Source: Terfezia claveryi
Taxonomy: Eukaryota; Ascomycota; Pezizomycetes; Pezizales; Pezizaceae
Reading direction: 5' to 3'
DNA length: 64,000 bases
Assembly: GCA_015179025.1 (NCBI GenBank)
Contig: WHUX01000005.1
Span: 310,001 to 374,000 of the forward strand
Of this stretch, positions 60,319 through 64,000 are shown piece after piece. Each line of letters opens with the position of its first letter. The stretch's first letter is position 1. A model generated the notes under the pieces. The model had not been told where the DNA came from. It searched no databases and saw only the letters and a program-made list of their open reading frames with translations. Made by a program: the position numbers and the translations under genes.

Positions 60319-62282
60319 CATGCAACCAGATTACCATAGTTGTTGCATTCGCTTTCCCAGGTAGGCGTGTACAGTACAATGCTGACATATATTCACAGAC
60401 AGTGAAGCGAAGGCTATGTAGTTGCCAAATATCGATCATAATGTTCGGCCTTGGTTACGGTAGTAAAACACTGAGGTGTACGTTGTACTTGGGTATCAGC
60501 TGTCTTATTGATGAAGGTGTGAGGACAAAGGTCCTGGGATTTGAAGAAGTTTTTACTCTGGTTACACGATCAGCCTTGACAAACATGCACAATAGAGGCA
60601 GCTGACAACTATAATCTCGAGAAATCATCTCACAAAATTAGGCAAGAAAACGAGAGAATTGTGGTTACTCAATAAACTTCCCAGGCAAGGTCACGCTAAC
60701 GACTTCAGTTCTGAATCACAAAAGTATGTGTTTGCAGGCGATATTTATCAGCATCAAAAGCACCATACCAAGGACCCCTCTGGGCTTTTGTTCTGGATCT
60801 TCTAAACTATCTTCATACTCAACAACTATATAAGGGTATTTAAAGAGGGTTTGATGGGAAAATCTTCGTACCAAGTGCCAAAAAGTATTCGCAGAAATGT
60901 ATACCAAGATGTAGGATAATATGTCAAGCTTAGGGTATCTGAAACACAGCTTGTAGTCTCTTATGTATCGGTAATTTCTGTACTATCCAATCGACGTACG
61001 TTTCAAAACAATGTCGGATTTTGGGAGAGCAAATACGGGGTACAGGTGCACTAGATTCATGATTTTTTTTATCTGGCTGGTCACCAGTTGATTGTTTGGA
61101 TATTCTCATACACACTTTTCTCAGACATATTTCCACCCCCGAACACAACCATCAACATCCCTGGCGTCTCAAGTCTATTACATCACTTTCTTCTGAAAAG
61201 TAGGTAGGTACCTGAGATATGTGCTTCCCAAGTAGTTGTGAAGTTTTTCTGATCATTGACCACGTACACCCAGCTTACACATGGCAGGAAACAGGTAGTG
61301 CAACGAGTAGCGCTGATACCTGGAATCTCCTCGAGGTAACGATAAGTTCAAATCGGATTTTTTTCCTTTGTTGAGCTAGGGCTCATTTACATGACCAGTG
61401 TATTATGCAGTAACGGCCGTGGCATGTGAGATATATATCGTTTATCTTATATCTATACCGGAATACCTCTGGTGCACTTGCTGCCAGATACCAGTGCGGA
61501 CCAGTCGACAGCTTTGCCAGAAAACCCCCACCCCACTTGTGCAAGGTAGGGAGGGCAACGTCGTTCGGCTCCTACGGCATCAGATTAGAGACCATTGAAA
61601 CACCGTCAGAGACATTGCATGTCAGTAGCCAAAGACACAAGCCTGAGCAAAGTTGGAGAGACGTGTTGGGTGTACTCGGACTCCACGCATTCCCAGCAGG
61701 AATGGATGCTGCCGTGAAGTTTCAAATCCACCTTCTTGTTTCCGTTTTCACTCACGCATACATGGTTGAGTCGATACCTGAGGTACTTGAGGCAGGTAGC
61801 ATGAGCACTAAGTCTTTCCTCCGGGCTCGACCTGCGCTGCTCCCGATATACCCTGGCCCGGTGCGACCGCCCCACTCCGGCCCTGGATATCCAGGATGCC
61901 CATAGCTGGACTTCCCACCGGCCGCCTGCCCTGTCAGAGCCCAGGGAACTAATCGCCTACACCACATGTACATGTATGTACTAATTAGTTTGACCTTTGT
62001 GCATTCATCGGATCTGTCCGAGTCCATCGTGCGTGTGCGCGCTTTAATTCATCTCACTCTGGCTGTCGCCTTTGCGGTCACATTTTATCTCAATTTGACT
62101 CTGGCTGGCCTGTTGTGGTAGACGTTGCACCGAAGAATGCGACAGGAGCGGCGAGCCCTGACGTTTTAGAACACCGCGCAGTAATGATGATAGCACTCAC
62201 AGCAAGGAATAATAACGTGTTGGCCAGCCCACATCTGTTTCTGCTATAATTTAATCTTCAAATCCAGACCGACCGCTCCCCC

Positions 62283-62345
62283 GTACCCCGTCTGCCCGTC
62301 TGCCCTGCCCGTCTGCCCTGCCCGTCTGCCTGTCTGTCCCTGCCT
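62283..62345 (+). repeat. Tandem repeat, unit about gcccgtctgccct
   Basis: Four to five imperfect copies, roughly 220-280 bp upstream of the WC-2 start codon. Confidence 0.85.
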
Positions 62346-62384
62346 AGAAAGCTTCCCCCACCCTCACAAAAAAACATCCTTCTA

Positions 62385-62432
62385 GTTTCCAAGGTTTCTA
62401 GGTTTCTAAGGTTTCTAGGCTTCTAGGTATTC
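62385..62432 (+). repeat. Tandem repeat, unit about aggtttcta
   Basis: About five imperfect copies (aggtttctaggtttctaagg) about 130-180 bp upstream of the WC-2 start codon. Confidence 0.85.
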
Positions 62433-62562
62433 TTAGTGAGTAGCTGCTATTCCTCCACATTAAACACTGTTGGTCACCAAACAATTCCGCCTCAGTGCAG
62501 CCTGCCTCCAAGCTTGCCAGATAGACCAGACCAACCTTTGGTTGGGGTGACGCTGCTCTTAA

Positions 62563-64000
62563 ATGTTGCCCCTCAACGGCATGAATCATTTGTCGTCGAC
62601 CTCAGCTCCTACACAACGGTCACTCATCGTCCCTGTCTCAATGTCAATGGTTGGAAATCTCCACATGATGGGTAATGGTCCCGGTATACCGCACGTTAGC
62701 GGCCAACTGCAGAATATGCAAATATCCTCACAGATGGGTGCGAACGGTGGGATGTTGACGGATCACCCGATGATGATGGATCCATTGAGCGTTCCCATGG
62801 TAAATCTCGATCCACAGCTACAACCCGGCGATGGGGGTGTCCCACACTACAACATTTCGTCCATGGGAACACCAGTTCAATTACAGCCGCAGTCACTCTA
62901 TCAGAGCGATTATGGGAATAGTGTTGGAGGTGGAACGTCATTGACGGAGTTTACTAAGCGGAGAAACTGGTCTCAAAGGCTGTTGGAGGAGCTTCAGGAC
63001 TTCTTGCATATCCTGACACCGGAGATGAAGATAGTATATGCATCGCCCTCGGGAAAGTCTCTTACAGGCTATGATACAGAAGAGCTGTTAGGAAGGATGA
63101 TAACGGAATATATACACCCCGATGACGCTACGCTGTACGTTCAACTCACAATCCTGGCCCTCCCTTCACACGAGTTGCTAATCTCGGCACCGTAGATTTA
63201 TGCGAGAGTTCCACGAATCGGCGTCTTCGGGACAACCCCTACGCATGTTTTATAGGTTCAGAAAGAAGGACAATAGCTATGTGATTTTGGAAACAAATGG
63301 GCATCCGCATTTTTCGGAAACTCACCCGCATATGCAAGGCTCACTGACACCAAAGGGGTTCTTCATGATGGCGAGGCAATATCCGACCAAAAATGCTGGT
63401 TTATTGGACTCATTCCTGGAATACAAAATTGAGCATGAGCGTTTGACTCGACGTATTGCAGAGTTGCGAAAGGAGGAGTCTGAAGATCAACAACAACAGA
63501 TTCGACAAAGACAGGCTCAATTACAACAACGACAGCACGATGGCAGCTCAACTGTATCTCACAGTGTTACCGACTCCGGGGAAACCCACCAGTACTCGAT
63601 GATGCCAGGCTCCACTGGAACTCTATCTTCACACTCGGGCTCTATGGCCCCGCCAGCCAAACCTGGGCCAGTCCACGGGCAAAATGGTACATTATTGACA
63701 CGACAGAACCTTGAGATGATTGATGCAACCAACTCCTCGAAAGTAGACTCTTTACGGGATAAAATAGCTAGATTTGAGGGTGCTACGCACATGGAGACAA
63801 TAGAAATGCTCACAGGATTGAGATATCGGGAAGGAGAAAGGTCTAGGGGGATTAGTACTGGGGATACCTCTCCATCGCTGATTAGAGGCGATGTGGGTGT
63901 ACCAATTCCAATGGACAAGGAGAGCAGGCATACTGGAGAGAAAAAGAAGAAGCAGAAGATTGCAGATGAGTATGTATGTACGGATTGTGGAACACTCGAC
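62563..64000 (+). CDS. White collar 2-type PAS/GATA transcription factor (3' end outside window)
   Basis: DNA-binding partner of the blue-light receptor White collar 1; together they form the white collar complex controlling light responses and the clock. Exons 62563-63134 and 63196 to beyond the window edge. The N-terminus is Met/Gln/Pro-rich. A PAS domain starts near residue 130 (FTKRRNWSQRLLEELQDF, LHILTPEMKIVYASPSGKSL, YIHPDDATL) and continues in exon 2 (FMREFHESASSGQPLRMFYR, FRKKDNSYVILETNGHPHF). A coiled coil and Gln-rich segment (LEYKIEHERLTRRIAELRKE) follow. The last visible residues, DEYVCTDCGTLD, are the first half of the GATA-type zinc finger (CxxC). A single PAS of this type with a C-terminal GATA finger and no LOV cysteine motif fits WC-2 and not WC-1. 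The donor CT|GTACGT restores the frame exactly. Confidence 0.92.

Larger units (their letters stand above)
58586..62562. other. Gene-poor, repeat-containing region upstream of WC-2
   Basis: Nearly 4 kb without a credible protein gene. It contains a degenerate direct-repeat pair (59541-59572 and 59962-59994) with several tagtctggttgg motifs, an inverted repeat at 60284-60318, and tandem repeats near 62285-62435 just upstream of WC-2. The 161-codon open stretch at 60120-60605 crosses the inverted repeat and is not coding-like. Confidence 0.55.

Noticed and set aside
60120..60605. 161-codon plus-strand frame with a hydrophobic N-terminus
   Set aside because: It runs through a 12-bp inverted repeat of noncoding character and lacks conserved content.

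Overview
The window is nuclear DNA of a filamentous ascomycete (Pezizomycotina). The evidence is spliceosomal introns of about 50-80 bp with GTANGT donors and TAG/CAG acceptors, a fungal single-chain urease, a Nik1/Os-1 type group III hybrid histidine kinase, a White-collar-2 type photoreceptor partner, and fungal versions of NSP1, Ada3, Mrd1 and Swd1. Introns are dense: ten exons in DMC1, eight in a 95-residue dynein light chain, thirteen in the kinase. Together with long intergenic stretches and many homopolymer tracts this would fit an intron-rich, early-branching lineage such as Pezizomycetes, but that placement is an inference.

Layout. 0-7 kb: 3' part of an SDS22-like LRR gene (+), urease (+), then a degraded 1.3-kb transposon remnant with inverted ends. 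7-13 kb, minus strand: a secreted protein with Kex2-type sites and C-terminal repeats, nucleoporin NSP1, ribosomal protein eS24. 13.8-15.5 kb (+): an acidic protein with a conserved fungal C-terminal domain, probably a clathrin-adaptor accessory factor. 15.9-22 kb: MRD1 (-), an LC8 dynein light chain (+) and UTP11 (-). 22-26 kb (+): RPB2, with a one-base break near its C-terminus. 28.4-33.4 kb: ADA3/NGG1 (-) head-to-head with a membrane RING-H2 ubiquitin ligase (+) that has several frame problems. 35-37 kb (+): an HMG-box/AT-hook protein in a very low-complexity neighbourhood. 38-45.5 kb, minus strand: SWD1, RRP7, DMC1 and a seven-zinc-knuckle Gis2/Byr3 protein. 47.5-56.3 kb: 14-3-3 (-), mitochondrial ATPase inhibitor (+), histidine kinase (-). 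57.8-62.5 kb: a broken PD-(D/E)XK-like gene and a repeat-rich gene-poor stretch. 62.5 kb to the end: the 5' part of WC-2 (+).

The genes are mostly unrelated housekeeping functions: ribosome biogenesis (MRD1, UTP11, RRP7, eS24), transcription and chromatin (RPB2, ADA3, SWD1, HMG-box), signalling (14-3-3, kinase, SDS22, WC-2) and meiosis (DMC1). There is no operon-like or biosynthetic clustering. Several genes are divergent pairs over short shared promoters (UTP11/RPB2, MRD1/LC8, ADA3/RING).

The points most worth following are the TIR element behind urease, the Kex2-repeat secreted protein, single-base frame breaks in otherwise intact conserved genes, the split start codon of MRD1, a GC-AG intron in DMC1 and a (GGGGCGA)n tract inside an HMG-box gene intron.
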